Of a stretch of 50,680 nt of DNA, positions 16,119-24,554 are shown one piece after another. The first letter of the stretch is position 1. Each line of letters opens with the position of its first letter. Origin of the DNA: JAFARZ01 sp035651595. GTDB lineage: Bacteria; Actinomycetota; Actinomycetes; Streptosporangiales; Streptosporangiaceae. The notes under the pieces were generated by a model, which saw only the letters and a list, made by a program, of their open reading frames with translations, did not search any database and was not told the origin of the DNA. The stretch covers positions 1-50,680 of the forward strand of contig DASRFJ010000114.1 in NCBI GenBank assembly GCA_035651595.1, written 5' to 3'. A program made the position numbers and the translations under genes.

Positions 16119-19100
16119 ATGGCCTTCACCTATCCGCACTACGCGAAACCACTTACGCTGCTGGCAGCCGCCATGGCCGCCATCGGTCTCATCGCTCTTC
16201 CCTCGGTACCGATTGCGGCGGCCGCGGTGACCGACCCGGCATCGGTCGTGAACCCGTTCATCGGCACTACCAATGGCGGCGACACGTTCCCCGGCGCCGA
16301 TGCCCCGTTCGGCATGGTGCAGTGGAGTCCCGACACCCCGTCCCGGCCCAGCGGCGGCGGCTACAGCTACAACGACTCGTCGATCACCGGCTTCAGCCTC
16401 ACCCACCTGTCCGGCCCGGGCTGCGGGGCGGAGGGAGATGTCCCGGTGCTGCCGACCACCGGGACGGTCAACACGAGCGCGACGGACGGCTTCTCCCATT
16501 CCGGGGAATCCGCGAACGCGGGGTTCTATTCGGTGGCGCTCAGCAACGGGATCACCACCCAGCTGACGGCGACAGCCCGGACGGGCATGGCGCAGTTCAC
16601 GTTCCCGGCCACCAGTCAGGCCAACCTGATCTTCAAGCTGAACGGCAGCGCCAACGGCGACAGCGCGACCACCTTCACCGTGGTCAGCAGCACCGAGGTC
16701 AGCGGTTCGGTCACCTCTGGCGGCTTCTGCGGCGCCGGCAACTCCTACACGGCCTACTTCGACGCGCGGTTCAGCCAGCCGTTCAGCACCAACGGAACGT
16801 TCACCCCGGTCGGCTCGCAGCCAGGCGCACGGCACCTGGCAACGACCGCCCCCGGCTCAACCGCCCAAGCAGAAGTCCCGGCCAGCACGCCGGAACAGCC
16901 AAACCATCCCGTCTACCACGGTCCGCCGCCGCCCGGCAGGCACCAAGCGGCGACGCTCGCCGGCCCGAACGGCGGATACCTGACGTTCAACACCACCAGC
17001 AACCACGTGGTCGACATGACGGTCGGGCTGTCCTACGTATCCGTGGCCAACGCCAGCGCGAACCTGACCGCCGAGAACAACGGCTTCAACTTCAGCACCG
17101 TGCAAACCGCCACGCACAACGCCTGGAACGCGATGCTCGGAAGGATCCAGATCACCGGCGGCACCGCCACCCAACAGGCGAACTTCTACACCGCGCTGTA
17201 CCACGCGCTGCTCCACCCGAACGTGAACAGCGACACCAACGGCCAGTACCAAGGCACGGACGGGAAGGTCCACACGGTGGACTCCGGGCACACGGCCGAA
17301 TACACGAACTTCTCCGGCTGGGACATCTACCGCGCCCAGTCCCAGCTCGAAGCGCTGCTCGACCCGGTTGCGGCCAGCGACACGGCCCAGTCGATGATCG
17401 ACGACTACGCCCAGGGGGCGATGCTGCCGAAGTGGATGGAGAACAACGGCGAGAGCTACGTCATGGTGGGGGACCCGGCCGATCCCATTCTGGCCGATTA
17501 TTACGCGTTCGGCGCGCGGAACTTCGCCACCTCGACCGCGCTCAGCGACATGGTCAACGAGGCCACGGTCGCCAGCAACATCCGGCCCGGGCTGAACTAC
17601 CTGGAGTCCATCGGCTACGAACCCGCTAATGGTTCATACGGGTGCTGCAACTTCTACGGGCCGACGTCGACGACGCTCGAATACAACACGGCGGACTTCG
17701 CCATCGCCGCGTTCGCCGGCGCCCTGGGCAACTCCGCCGACCAGACGACGTTCCAGAACCGGGCACAGGATTGGCAGAACGTCTTCAACCCTGCCACCGG
17801 GTTCATGGAAGGCCGCAACGTGAACGGGTCGTGGGAGTCGGGCTTCAACTCCCAGAGCGGCAGCGACGCCAACTTCGTCGAAGCCACGCCGTACATCTAC
17901 ACCGGGATGGTGCCGTTCAACGTGGCCGGGCTGACCACGGCCATGGGCGGCGTCGCGAAGATGAACAGCTACCTGAACAACGTCCTGTCCAGCTTCACCG
18001 GCGCCAACGGGTTCGCCTGGATGGGCAACGAGCCCTCGATCGAGCTGCCCTGGGAGTACGACTACACCGGCGAGCCTTACCAGGCACAGCACGTGGTACG
18101 GGAGATCCAGGACCAGATCTGGACCGATACCCCGTCGGGCCTGGCGGACGGCAACGACGACCTCGGCACGATGAGCGCCTGGTATGTCTGGTCCGCCCTC
18201 GGCATGTACCCAGAGACTCCCGGCACCGCCGACCTGGCCCTGGGATCCCCGCTGTTCACCCAGGCCACGGTCAGCCTGGGGGACGGCAATACGCTGACCA
18301 TCAACGGCACCGGCGCCGCCGACAACGCGCCGTACGTGCAGAGCGCGACGTGGAACGGCGCCGCGTGGAACAACGCCTACGCGCCGACCGCGGCGATCAC
18401 CAGCGGCGGCACGCTGAGCTTCACGCTCGGCACGTCGGCGAACACCTCCTGGGCATCAGCGGCATCCGCGGCTCCCCCGTCCTACGGCGGCACCGCCCCC
18501 GCCGGCACCGGATATAACAACACCGGGATAGGGAACGACGGATCGGCCGGGGCCAGCTTCGACAGCAGCGGCAACGCGTATTCCGCGCAAGCGCTGTCCG
18601 CTGCCGGGGTGAACCCGGGGTCCCAGGTCACCTCCGCGGGCTCGACGTTCACCTGGCCTAACGTCGGCGCGGGCACTCCCGACAACTACCTGGCGGACGG
18701 CCAGACCATCAAGATGTCCGGGTCGGGCAGCATCGCGTTCCTCGGCGCGTCGACCAACGGGCCGTCGACCGGCACGGCGACCGTCACGTTCACCGACGGC
18801 AGCACGCAGAGCGTCACGGTGGCGTTCTCCGACTGGACGCTGAACGGCGGCAGCGCGTCGGTCATGTCAGGCAACACGCTCGCGATCACCACGCCATACC
18901 GCGATAACAGCTCGGGCGGCAAGGAGACGGTGACCACCGACGTGTTCGCGACCAGCCCGGTCTCGCTGCCGTCCGGCAAGACGATCGCCAGCGTCACCCT
19001 GCCCGGCAGCGCGAATCAGGGCTTCATCCATGTGTTCGCGATCGCCGCGGGCGCGTCCGCCTCCGCGCCGACCGGGCCGATCGTGGCCGGTGTCTCGTCG

Positions 19101-19454
19101 AGCCTGTGCGTGGACGACAGGTCAAGTTCGACCGCGAACAGCAACCCGATCCAGGTTTACACCTGCAACAACACCGGCGCCCAGCAGTGGACCGTCGCCG
19201 CGAACGGCACCCTTCAGGTCCTCGGCGGCTGCATGGACGTGACGCACAGCGGCACGGCCGACGGCACCTTGGTGCAGTTCTACCAGTGCAACGGCACCGG
19301 CGCCCAGCAGTGGGCCGCGCAGTCCAACGGCGAAGTGGTCAACCCGGAGTCGGGCAAGTGCCTGGACGATCCCGGGTCCGCCACCACGCCAGGCACCCAG
19401 CTCGATATCGCCACCTGTACCGGCGCCAGCGAGCAGGTCTGGCATCTGCCCTGA
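16119..19454 (+). CDS. Secreted GH92 alpha-mannosidase with C-terminal ricin-type lectin domain
   Basis: 1111 aa. A signal peptide (cleavage near AAAA, about residue 36) is followed by the GH92 catalytic region to about residue 780. Family stretches include GGDTFPGADAPFGMVQWSPD, NFSGWDIYRAQSQLEAL, GNEPSIELPWEYDYTGEPYQ and GNDDLGTMSAWYVWSALGMY. A beta-rich domain follows (about 790-985), then a ricin B/CBM13 module (about 985-1111) with two visible QQW repeats. GH92 enzymes are Ca2+-dependent exo-mannosidases acting on alpha-linked mannose of glycans such as fungal N- and O-glycans. GGGGAG precedes the ATG. The gene stands alone and converges on the NRDE gene. Confidence 0.95.
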   Translation: MAFTYPHYAKPLTLLAAAMAAIGLIALPSVPIAAAAVTDPASVVNPFIGTTNGGDTFPGADAPFGMVQWSPDTPSRPSGGGYSYNDSSITGFSLTHLSGPGCGAEGDVPVLPTTGTVNTSATDGFSHSGESANAGFYSVALSNGITTQLTATARTGMAQFTFPATSQANLIFKLNGSANGDSATTFTVVSSTEVSGSVTSGGFCGAGNSYTAYFDARFSQPFSTNGTFTPVGSQPGARHLATTAPGSTAQAEVPASTPEQPNHPVYHGPPPPGRHQAATLAGPNGGYLTFNTTSNHVVDMTVGLSYVSVANASANLTAENNGFNFSTVQTATHNAWNAMLGRIQITGGTATQQANFYTALYHALLHPNVNSDTNGQYQGTDGKVHTVDSGHTAEYTNFSGWDIYRAQSQLEALLDPVAASDTAQSMIDDYAQGAMLPKWMENNGESYVMVGDPADPILADYYAFGARNFATSTALSDMVNEATVASNIRPGLNYLESIGYEPANGSYGCCNFYGPTSTTLEYNTADFAIAAFAGALGNSADQTTFQNRAQDWQNVFNPATGFMEGRNVNGSWESGFNSQSGSDANFVEATPYIYTGMVPFNVAGLTTAMGGVAKMNSYLNNVLSSFTGANGFAWMGNEPSIELPWEYDYTGEPYQAQHVVREIQDQIWTDTPSGLADGNDDLGTMSAWYVWSALGMYPETPGTADLALGSPLFTQATVSLGDGNTLTINGTGAADNAPYVQSATWNGAAWNNAYAPTAAITSGGTLSFTLGTSANTSWASAASAAPPSYGGTAPAGTGYNNTGIGNDGSAGASFDSSGNAYSAQALSAAGVNPGSQVTSAGSTFTWPNVGAGTPDNYLADGQTIKMSGSGSIAFLGASTNGPSTGTATVTFTDGSTQSVTVAFSDWTLNGGSASVMSGNTLAITTPYRDNSSGGKETVTTDVFATSPVSLPSGKTIASVTLPGSANQGFIHVFAIAAGASASAPTGPIVAGVSSSLCVDDRSSSTANSNPIQVYTCNNTGAQQWTVAANGTLQVLGGCMDVTHSGTADGTLVQFYQCNGTGAQQWAAQSNGEVVNPESGKCLDDPGSATTPGTQLDIATCTGASEQVWHLP

Positions 19455-19463
19455 CCCCAGCGA

Positions 19464-20240
19464 CTAACCAGGCAACTCCCCGACGGGACGCGGCGCCGTC
19501 TCGTCGGGGAGCGCCTGGAAGTCGTAACGCAGTCCGGCCGCCCGGCCGAGAGCGACCAGGCTTATCGACGTGGTGCCCCAGACGCGGCCGTCAGGCAGCG
19601 TCTTGCCGGCGCGGATCGCACGCGGGTCACCGGCCGGCAGGCCGTCGCCTTCGGCCAGCTTGAGCCAGGGATGCCAGGCTTGCGCTACCGGCACGCCAGG
19701 TGCTCCCGACGGACGGTCGGCGGCGAACCTGGCCCCGAAGTGGCGGACCTTGGGGTCGTCCGAGGTCAGGCCGGCGTTGGTGATCATATGCGTGCCCGGG
19801 TCCAGCCGGTGCAGCGTGGCGGTGCGGCCGTCCCAGCTCAGCAGCGTCACCTCGGTGACGTCGGCGTGGACGAGGTGGAACGGGTCGTAACTGGCGAGCA
19901 GTCCCCTAGCCTCATGTAGCGAGTCGTCATGGAGCGAGCCCAGCGCCTGCCCGCCCTCGCGAGCCGCCAGCAGCGGCAGCTCACCGCGGGATCGACGCGA
20001 GGCCGCCGGGGCCAGCTCGCCGCGGCCGTTCAGGATGCACGCCACCCGCGGCGCGTCCGGATGCACAGCCAGCCAGGTGCCGCCCGCCTGCTCGTCGATG
20101 CCGCCGACCAGCGGCGACCCCGGCCAGTGCCTGGCCGGCGGCTGCCATGGGCGGCTCGCCAGCTCGTCGCGGAAGCCCAGCAGAAGCAGCGGGACCGGCT
20201 CCCGCGGCGCGAAGCTGACGACGACGGTGCACACAGGCAT
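19464..20240 (-). CDS. NRDE (TANGO2-like) family protein
   Basis: 258 aa. It starts MPVCTVVVSF with the near-N-terminal Cys that is the presumed Ntn-type nucleophile, followed by GFRDE, the family's NRDE motif with Asn changed to Phe. Later family blocks include HPDAPRVACILNGRG and DGRVWGTTSISLVAL. TANGO2-like proteins are cytosolic and their biochemical role is debated. The ATG at 20240 is chosen because it puts the Cys at position 4; a longer reading would add 24 residues. It is unclear whether the changed NRDE residue matters. Confidence 0.88.
   Translation of the reverse strand: MPVCTVVVSFAPREPVPLLLLGFRDELASRPWQPPARHWPGSPLVGGIDEQAGGTWLAVHPDAPRVACILNGRGELAPAASRRSRGELPLLAAREGGQALGSLHDDSLHEARGLLASYDPFHLVHADVTEVTLLSWDGRTATLHRLDPGTHMITNAGLTSDDPKVRHFGARFAADRPSGAPGVPVAQAWHPWLKLAEGDGLPAGDPRAIRAGKTLPDGRVWGTTSISLVALGRAAGLRYDFQALPDETAPRPVGELPG
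19476..19511. terminator. Strong stem-loop between converging GH92 and NRDE genes
   Basis: CTCCCCGACGGGACG and CGTCTCGTCGGGGAG pair over 15 bp with one mismatch around a 6-nt loop. It begins 22 bases after the GH92 stop and lies inside the 3' end of the NRDE gene, so it can serve as a terminator for GH92. Confidence 0.7.
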
Positions 20241-20544
20241 AACGTAACCGATGTCGAGTGCACTGAGTCGGCTCTGACCATGGGGCGTAGGCATCACCAA
20301 GGAGGGGAACACCGACGATGAAGATCCGCGCCCGGATGTTAGCGGCAGGCTCGATCGGGTCGGTTAACGCGGCGGATTTCCCCTTCGTGGTAACGGGACC
20401 CCTGATTACGAGGGTCGATCCACCACAAGGGGGTAATCATCCACGTTGCTGACGGGACTGACGGTGCGCTCCTGTCCCAGTTGCCTCACACTGCACTCCA
20501 GGAACAGGCGGTGCGCACGCAATCCGAGGCAACCGCCCGCAACC
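20241..20544. other. Intergenic region holding repeat copy 2
   Basis: 304 bases between the NRDE start and the end of the SGNH gene. The first 100 bases contain the NRDE upstream region with no clear promoter. The rest is almost wholly the dispersed hairpin repeat. Confidence 0.7.
20342..20526. repeat. Dispersed hairpin repeat, copy 2
   Basis: Same order as copy 1 at 15615-15836: GCGGCAGGCTCGATCGG, arm GCGGATTTCCCCTTCGTGG, inner GACCCC stem, arm CCACCACAAGGGGGTAATC, then CACACTGCACTCCAGG. One T-A pair of copy 1 is C-G here, which keeps the stem paired. It lacks the ATTGCGGACA arms that surround copy 1. Confidence 0.75.
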
Positions 20545-21297
20545 TCAACGGCGGACGGCGCCTAGCACGGCGCGGGTCCAGTCGCGGTACCCGGCCTGGC
20601 TGGGATGGAAGCAGTCCGACGCGAACTTGCCGTCCCACGGCGCGGCGAACTCCTCGGACACCCGCGCCACCGGCAAGCCCCGCACGACGGCAGCAGAATG
20701 CAGCACCCGGTTGATCCGCGTCACATACGGCACCCCGGCCCGGCCGAACAGCCCCCACATCCCGGTAGGCACCGGCAGATCCAGCAGCACAGTCCCCGAA
20801 GGCACCGCTGCCACCAGCGACCGCAGATCCCCGAACAGCCGCCCCGGCGGCGTGTACAGGATGTCGTTGACCCCGATTCCGCAGGTCACCAGGTCGGCCC
20901 CGGGCGAGCCAGCCAGCTGCTTGGCCAGCACGTCGCGGATCACCGAGCCGGACACGGACAGGTTGAGCACCCGCCACGGCAGCCCAGTCCGGCGCCGCAG
21001 GCCGACGAGGGCCTGGCCCACGTACCCGAGCGTCGGCGACGGCGCGCCCAGGCCCTGCGCGGTCGAGTCGCCGAGCACCACCCACAGCGGCCCTTCACCG
21101 TCCAGCACGCGAGCGTTGTGCTCGCGCCAGAACCCGGCGAACTCCGCACAATCCGACCGTATCGCGGTGACCCCGTCCGCCCATCGCCCGAACCGCCCGG
21201 TCCGCAGGCCGGAGAACTCGGCGGCCGGCGTCCGGGTGAGGCGCGTCCCCATCGTCGCGACGATCTCCACCGGCGACTTCCGGGTCGTCACCGCCAT
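20545..21297 (-). CDS. SGNH/GDSL-type hydrolase
   Basis: 250 aa. Block I is VVLGDSTAQGLG (catalytic Ser), block III GIGVNDILY (Asn of the oxyanion hole) and block V SDCFHPSQAGY (Asp-His of the triad), so all catalytic residues are present. There is no signal peptide, so it is a cytosolic esterase or lipase-like enzyme of unknown substrate. An operator-like palindrome lies 18-47 bases upstream of the ATG at 21297. Confidence 0.9.
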   Translation of the reverse strand: MAVTTRKSPVEIVATMGTRLTRTPAAEFSGLRTGRFGRWADGVTAIRSDCAEFAGFWREHNARVLDGEGPLWVVLGDSTAQGLGAPSPTLGYVGQALVGLRRRTGLPWRVLNLSVSGSVIRDVLAKQLAGSPGADLVTCGIGVNDILYTPPGRLFGDLRSLVAAVPSGTVLLDLPVPTGMWGLFGRAGVPYVTRINRVLHSAAVVRGLPVARVSEEFAAPWDGKFASDCFHPSQAGYRDWTRAVLGAVRR

Positions 21298-21314
21298 CTA
21301 GGAAGCCCCCAAAA

Positions 21315-21344
21315 CGTTTAACGTCAGACAAACAACGTTAAACG
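21315..21344 (-). promoter_or_regulatory. 10-bp perfect inverted repeat upstream of the SGNH hydrolase
   Basis: CGTTTAACGT and ACGTTAAACG are separated by 10 bases, in an AT-richer stretch just before the hydrolase start. This looks like a dimeric repressor site (TetR- or MarR-like spacing). No regulator gene is adjacent. Confidence 0.5.
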
Positions 21345-21379
21345 AGTGGATAGACAGGCGTCAAAACACGGCTGGACAG

Positions 21380-22591
21380 TCAGCAGGGCAGCAACCCGTA
21401 GTCACCCTTAACAGCAAGAATTCTCAGAACGGCATCGCTGACAACGCCACGGAACCAGGCTTCCTTCGAGGCCTTGCTGAGCACGGCCGCGGCCATGGCC
21501 ACGGCCACGCCGGCGGACTGCGAGGTGATCATGTCGCCGCCCGCCTCCAGGAAGTCGATCGCCCGGGTGCCCGGCGGGATGCTCGCGATGGCCGCGGCGC
21601 CACCGAGGTCGTCCGACATGATCACGCCGGTGAACCCCATCTTCTTGCGCAGCAGACCGCTGACGATCTTGCTGGAGAAGACCGCCTGGTGCCTGGCGTC
21701 GATCCGGGTGTAGGTGGCGAGCGCCACCATGACGAACGGCACTCCGACGCCGATCGCGGCCCGGTACGTGCCCAGGTACGGATCGTTCGCCGTGGTGACC
21801 GTGTCCACCACGTTCGCGGTGAAGTCGGTGTTGCCGCGCACCCGGCCAAGGCCGGGAAAGTGCTTGGCGGCGGCGGCGACGCGTGCGGCCCGCATGCCAT
21901 CGATGAACGCGACACCGTGGCTGGCCACGGGCCCCGGCGCGGTCCCGTACTCCCGGTCGAGCTGGCCGATCGGGGCGTTCTGGCTGGCCGTGCCCGGCGG
22001 CACCACGTCAAGGACCGGGGCGAGGTTCAGGTTGACCCCGGCCGCGGTGAGCTGACGGCCCCACGTCCGGGCGTCCTTGGTCAGCGTCGCGACGGACATC
22101 GTGCCCTGACGGACCGCGGACGGCATGGCCGAGAAGCCCGGTCCGCGTAGCGGCTGGATCTGGCCGCCTTCCTGGTTCGCGGCGACGAAGAACCGCACCC
22201 CGGCGTTGCCGCCCGCCAGCCGCTGCACTGAGCTGGCGACAGACCGGATAGACGGGATCCCCGCGCTGGTGTTTCCCATGAACAGCACCGAACCCAGGTG
22301 GTAGGACCGGATCGCGCCGGTCAGCTCGGCGCCGGGGCCGCCCTGGGCCGGCATGCCCGCCAGGAACAGCTGCCCGACCCGCTGCGCCTCGGTCATCCGG
22401 TTGAACACCCTCGCGGCGCAGCTGCGAGCAGCGGACGGCGAAGGCGACGGCGCCGGGGCCGGCGACAGCGGCATCCGGGAGAGCGACGGGGCCGGCTTGC
22501 TCGCGGCCTGGCTCGACGCGGAGCCGCCGCAGCCGGTCGCGATCAGCCCGAACGCGATCACGCAGGTTAGAACTACCCGACTTGTCGTCAC
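21380..22591 (-). CDS. Glycoside hydrolase family 3 lipoprotein (beta-N-acetylhexosaminidase type)
   Basis: 403 aa. A signal ending in the lipobox ATGC (LIATGCGGS) is followed by a Ser/Pro-rich linker and a GH3 TIM barrel. The nucleophile Asp lies in GVIMSDDLGG. The NagZ acid/base loop, normally KHFPGHG followed by DSH, here reads KHFPGLG and NTD, so the Asp-His dyad is altered. The protein should sit outside the membrane and may act on N-acetylglucosaminides of cell wall or host glycans. The GTG at 22591 is chosen to give a normal lipoprotein signal; it faces the phosphoesterase gene 35 bases away. Confidence 0.85.
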   Translation of the reverse strand: MTTSRVVLTCVIAFGLIATGCGGSASSQAASKPAPSLSRMPLSPAPAPSPSPSAARSCAARVFNRMTEAQRVGQLFLAGMPAQGGPGAELTGAIRSYHLGSVLFMGNTSAGIPSIRSVASSVQRLAGGNAGVRFFVAANQEGGQIQPLRGPGFSAMPSAVRQGTMSVATLTKDARTWGRQLTAAGVNLNLAPVLDVVPPGTASQNAPIGQLDREYGTAPGPVASHGVAFIDGMRAARVAAAAKHFPGLGRVRGNTDFTANVVDTVTTANDPYLGTYRAAIGVGVPFVMVALATYTRIDARHQAVFSSKIVSGLLRKKMGFTGVIMSDDLGGAAAIASIPPGTRAIDFLEAGGDMITSQSAGVAVAMAAAVLSKASKEAWFRGVVSDAVLRILAVKGDYGLLPC

Positions 22592-22626
22592 CTGAGATAC
22601 TCGCGATCTATAGACGGAGGAGACGA

Positions 22627-23439
22627 GTGACCAACGTACCGGAGCGGGTTGGTGTCGCAGGCGATTGGCACGGTAACACTCCGTGGGCGACAAGGGCCAT
22701 ACGCAAGATCTCGGCCGCGCTGCCCGCGGACGGGCAGCGGATCATCTTGCAACTCGGTGACTTCGGCATCTGGCCAGGTCCTGAGGGTGCGGAGTACCTC
22801 ACTAGCCTAGACGCCGCACTCGGGGAAGCGGATGCCGAACTGTGGTTCGTCGATGGCAACCACGAAGACTTCGGCCAGCTCGCCGGGCTGCGCCCAGGAC
22901 CGGACGGCCGTGCGCAGGTCACCGGCCGGATCTGGCACCTGCCGCGCGGCCACCGGTGGCGCTGGCACGACCGGGAATGGCTGGCGCTCGGCGGCGCGGT
23001 CAGCCTGGACAAGGCCCGCCGCACCGAGGGACGCGACTGGTGGCCCCAGGAGGAGATCACCTGGCGTCAGGCGGGCGCGGCCATCGAGGCGGGCCCCGCC
23101 GACGTGCTGGTCACGCACGAGTGCCCGGCCGGCGTGGACCACGACTTCCCGCCGCCGCCCTCGTGGTGGGCGCAGTCGGACCTGCGCCGCAGCGACGCGC
23201 ACCGCGCGCTCCTGCGCGAGGTCGTGCTGGCGGTCCGGCCGCGCTGGCTGATGCACGGCCACCTGCACATCGGCTATCAGCGGACCGTCGACCTCGGCGC
23301 CGGACCGGTGGGGATCACCGGCCTGGACTGCGACGGCGCCGAGCACAGCAACTGGGCCATCCTCGACGTCGCCGCTATGCGGTGGACCCGCCACCAGGGC
23401 AAGCCGATCGCCAACGTTATCCGTGCCATAACCGCCTGA
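22627..23439 (+). CDS. Calcineurin-like metallophosphoesterase
   Basis: 270 aa with every metal-binding block of the superfamily in order: GDWHGN (about 11), QLGDFG, VDGNHED, VTHECPAG and MHGHLH. It is a cytosolic two-metal phosphoesterase; the substrate is unknown. The GTG at 22627 is fixed by a strong GGAGGAG site 7 bases upstream and by the strand preceding the first metal motif. It diverges from the GH3 lipoprotein. Confidence 0.92.
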   Translation: MTNVPERVGVAGDWHGNTPWATRAIRKISAALPADGQRIILQLGDFGIWPGPEGAEYLTSLDAALGEADAELWFVDGNHEDFGQLAGLRPGPDGRAQVTGRIWHLPRGHRWRWHDREWLALGGAVSLDKARRTEGRDWWPQEEITWRQAGAAIEAGPADVLVTHECPAGVDHDFPPPPSWWAQSDLRRSDAHRALLREVVLAVRPRWLMHGHLHIGYQRTVDLGAGPVGITGLDCDGAEHSNWAILDVAAMRWTRHQGKPIANVIRAITA

Positions 23440-23446
23440 TGGAGCT

Positions 23447-24445
23447 CTAGAGCCGGACGATCATCTTGCCGGTGTTCCCGCCGCTGAGCATCGCCAGGAA
23501 CGCGTCCGGCGCGCGGTTCAGGCCGTCCATGACGGTCTCGGCGTGCTGTAGCTTGCCGTCCCGCAGCCAGCCGGTCACGTCCGCGACCATATCCGGCAGC
23601 CTGGACCCATGGTCGAGGATGATGTAGCCGCGCAGGGTGAGCCGCTTGCTGATGGCCAGCCCCAGGTTGCGCGGGCCCCTGGGTTCGGTCGCGTTGTAGT
23701 TCGCGATCGCGCCGCACAGTGCCACCCGGCCGTTCTGGCGCAGCGCGGACAGCGCCGCCTCCAGATGATCGTCGCCCACGTTGTCGAAGTACACGTCGAT
23801 GCCGTCCGGAGCCGCCTCGCGCAGCTGCTCATGCACCGGACCGTGCTTGTAGCTGAACGCCGCGTCGTAGCCGATCTCGCGCAGCCAGCGCACCTTCTCG
23901 TCCGTTCCCGCGCTGCCGATGACCCGCGAGGCACCGAGGAGCTTCGCGAACTGCCCGGCCATGCTGCCGACCGCGCCGGCCGCACCGGACACGAACACGA
24001 CGTCGCCGCTCTTGAGCCCGGCGATGTCGAGCAGCCCGACATAGGCGGTCAGCGCGGGCATCCCGAGCACGCCCAGGTAGGCCGACGGCGACAGCCCGGG
24101 AATCGATTCGACGCGCTGCGCGTGCCTGCCCGGCAGCACCGCCTCGTCCCGCCAGCCGAGCTGGTGCAGCACCAGGTCGCCGACCGCCAGATCGGGCGAC
24201 TTGGTCTCGGTCACCTCGCCGACCGCGCCGCCCTCCAGCGGCTCACCGACCTGGAACGGCGGTATGTACGACTTCGCGTCATCCATCCGGCCCCGCATGT
24301 ACGGGTCCACGGACATGAACAGGTTCCGCACCCGGACCTGCCCGTCGGCGAGGTCGGCGGACGGAACTTCGGTCACGGCGAAGTTCGCGGCGACCGGCCA
24401 CCCGGACGGCCGCGAGGCGAGAACGATCTGGCGGGGCACGCGCAC
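23447..24445 (-). CDS. NADP-dependent MDR oxidoreductase (CurA/leukotriene-B4-dehydrogenase-like)
   Basis: 332 aa. The N-terminal GroES-like domain includes NLFMSVDPYMRGRMDD, and the Rossmann domain carries the VFVSGAAGAVGSMAGQFAKL nucleotide loop, with the YFDNVGDD and ALCGAIANYN blocks. This is the zinc-free medium-chain family that reduces alpha,beta-unsaturated ketones or alkenals with NADPH. It converges closely with the phosphoesterase and diverges from the acyl-CoA ligase, with an operator-like dyad between. Confidence 0.92.
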   Translation of the reverse strand: MRVPRQIVLASRPSGWPVAANFAVTEVPSADLADGQVRVRNLFMSVDPYMRGRMDDAKSYIPPFQVGEPLEGGAVGEVTETKSPDLAVGDLVLHQLGWRDEAVLPGRHAQRVESIPGLSPSAYLGVLGMPALTAYVGLLDIAGLKSGDVVFVSGAAGAVGSMAGQFAKLLGASRVIGSAGTDEKVRWLREIGYDAAFSYKHGPVHEQLREAAPDGIDVYFDNVGDDHLEAALSALRQNGRVALCGAIANYNATEPRGPRNLGLAISKRLTLRGYIILDHGSRLPDMVADVTGWLRDGKLQHAETVMDGLNRAPDAFLAMLSGGNTGKMIVRL

Positions 24446-24471
24446 CTCCGTTGACTGACAGCCGGGCTCCC

Positions 24472-24492
24472 CTTACCGTACCGACCAGTAAG
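24472..24492. promoter_or_regulatory. Imperfect TetR-like dyad between oxidoreductase and acyl-CoA ligase
   Basis: The 21-bp stretch has CTTAC and GTAAG ends around CGTACCGACCA and sits in the divergent 109-bp gap. It resembles sites used by TetR regulators of acyl-CoA genes. Similarity judged by eye. Confidence 0.35.
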
Positions 24493-24501
24493 CGAGGGGG
24501 T

Positions 24502-24521
24502 CTGGGGGATGCCTCCCCCAG
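24502..24521. repeat. G-tract hairpin in the leader of the acyl-CoA ligase
   Basis: CTGGGGGA-TGCC-TCCCCCAG is a perfect 8-bp stem with a 4-nt loop, 33 bases before the start codon. It belongs to a set of similar GGGGG hairpins (32429, 35484, 48792). Confidence 0.7.
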
Positions 24522-24554
24522 TTTAGAATCGCCCTGCCAGGGAGGACCGCTCCT

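Noticed and set aside
23440..23455. GCTCTAGAGC palindrome as a terminator between phosphoesterase and oxidoreductase
   Set aside because: Too short (5-bp half) and without loop or U tract.
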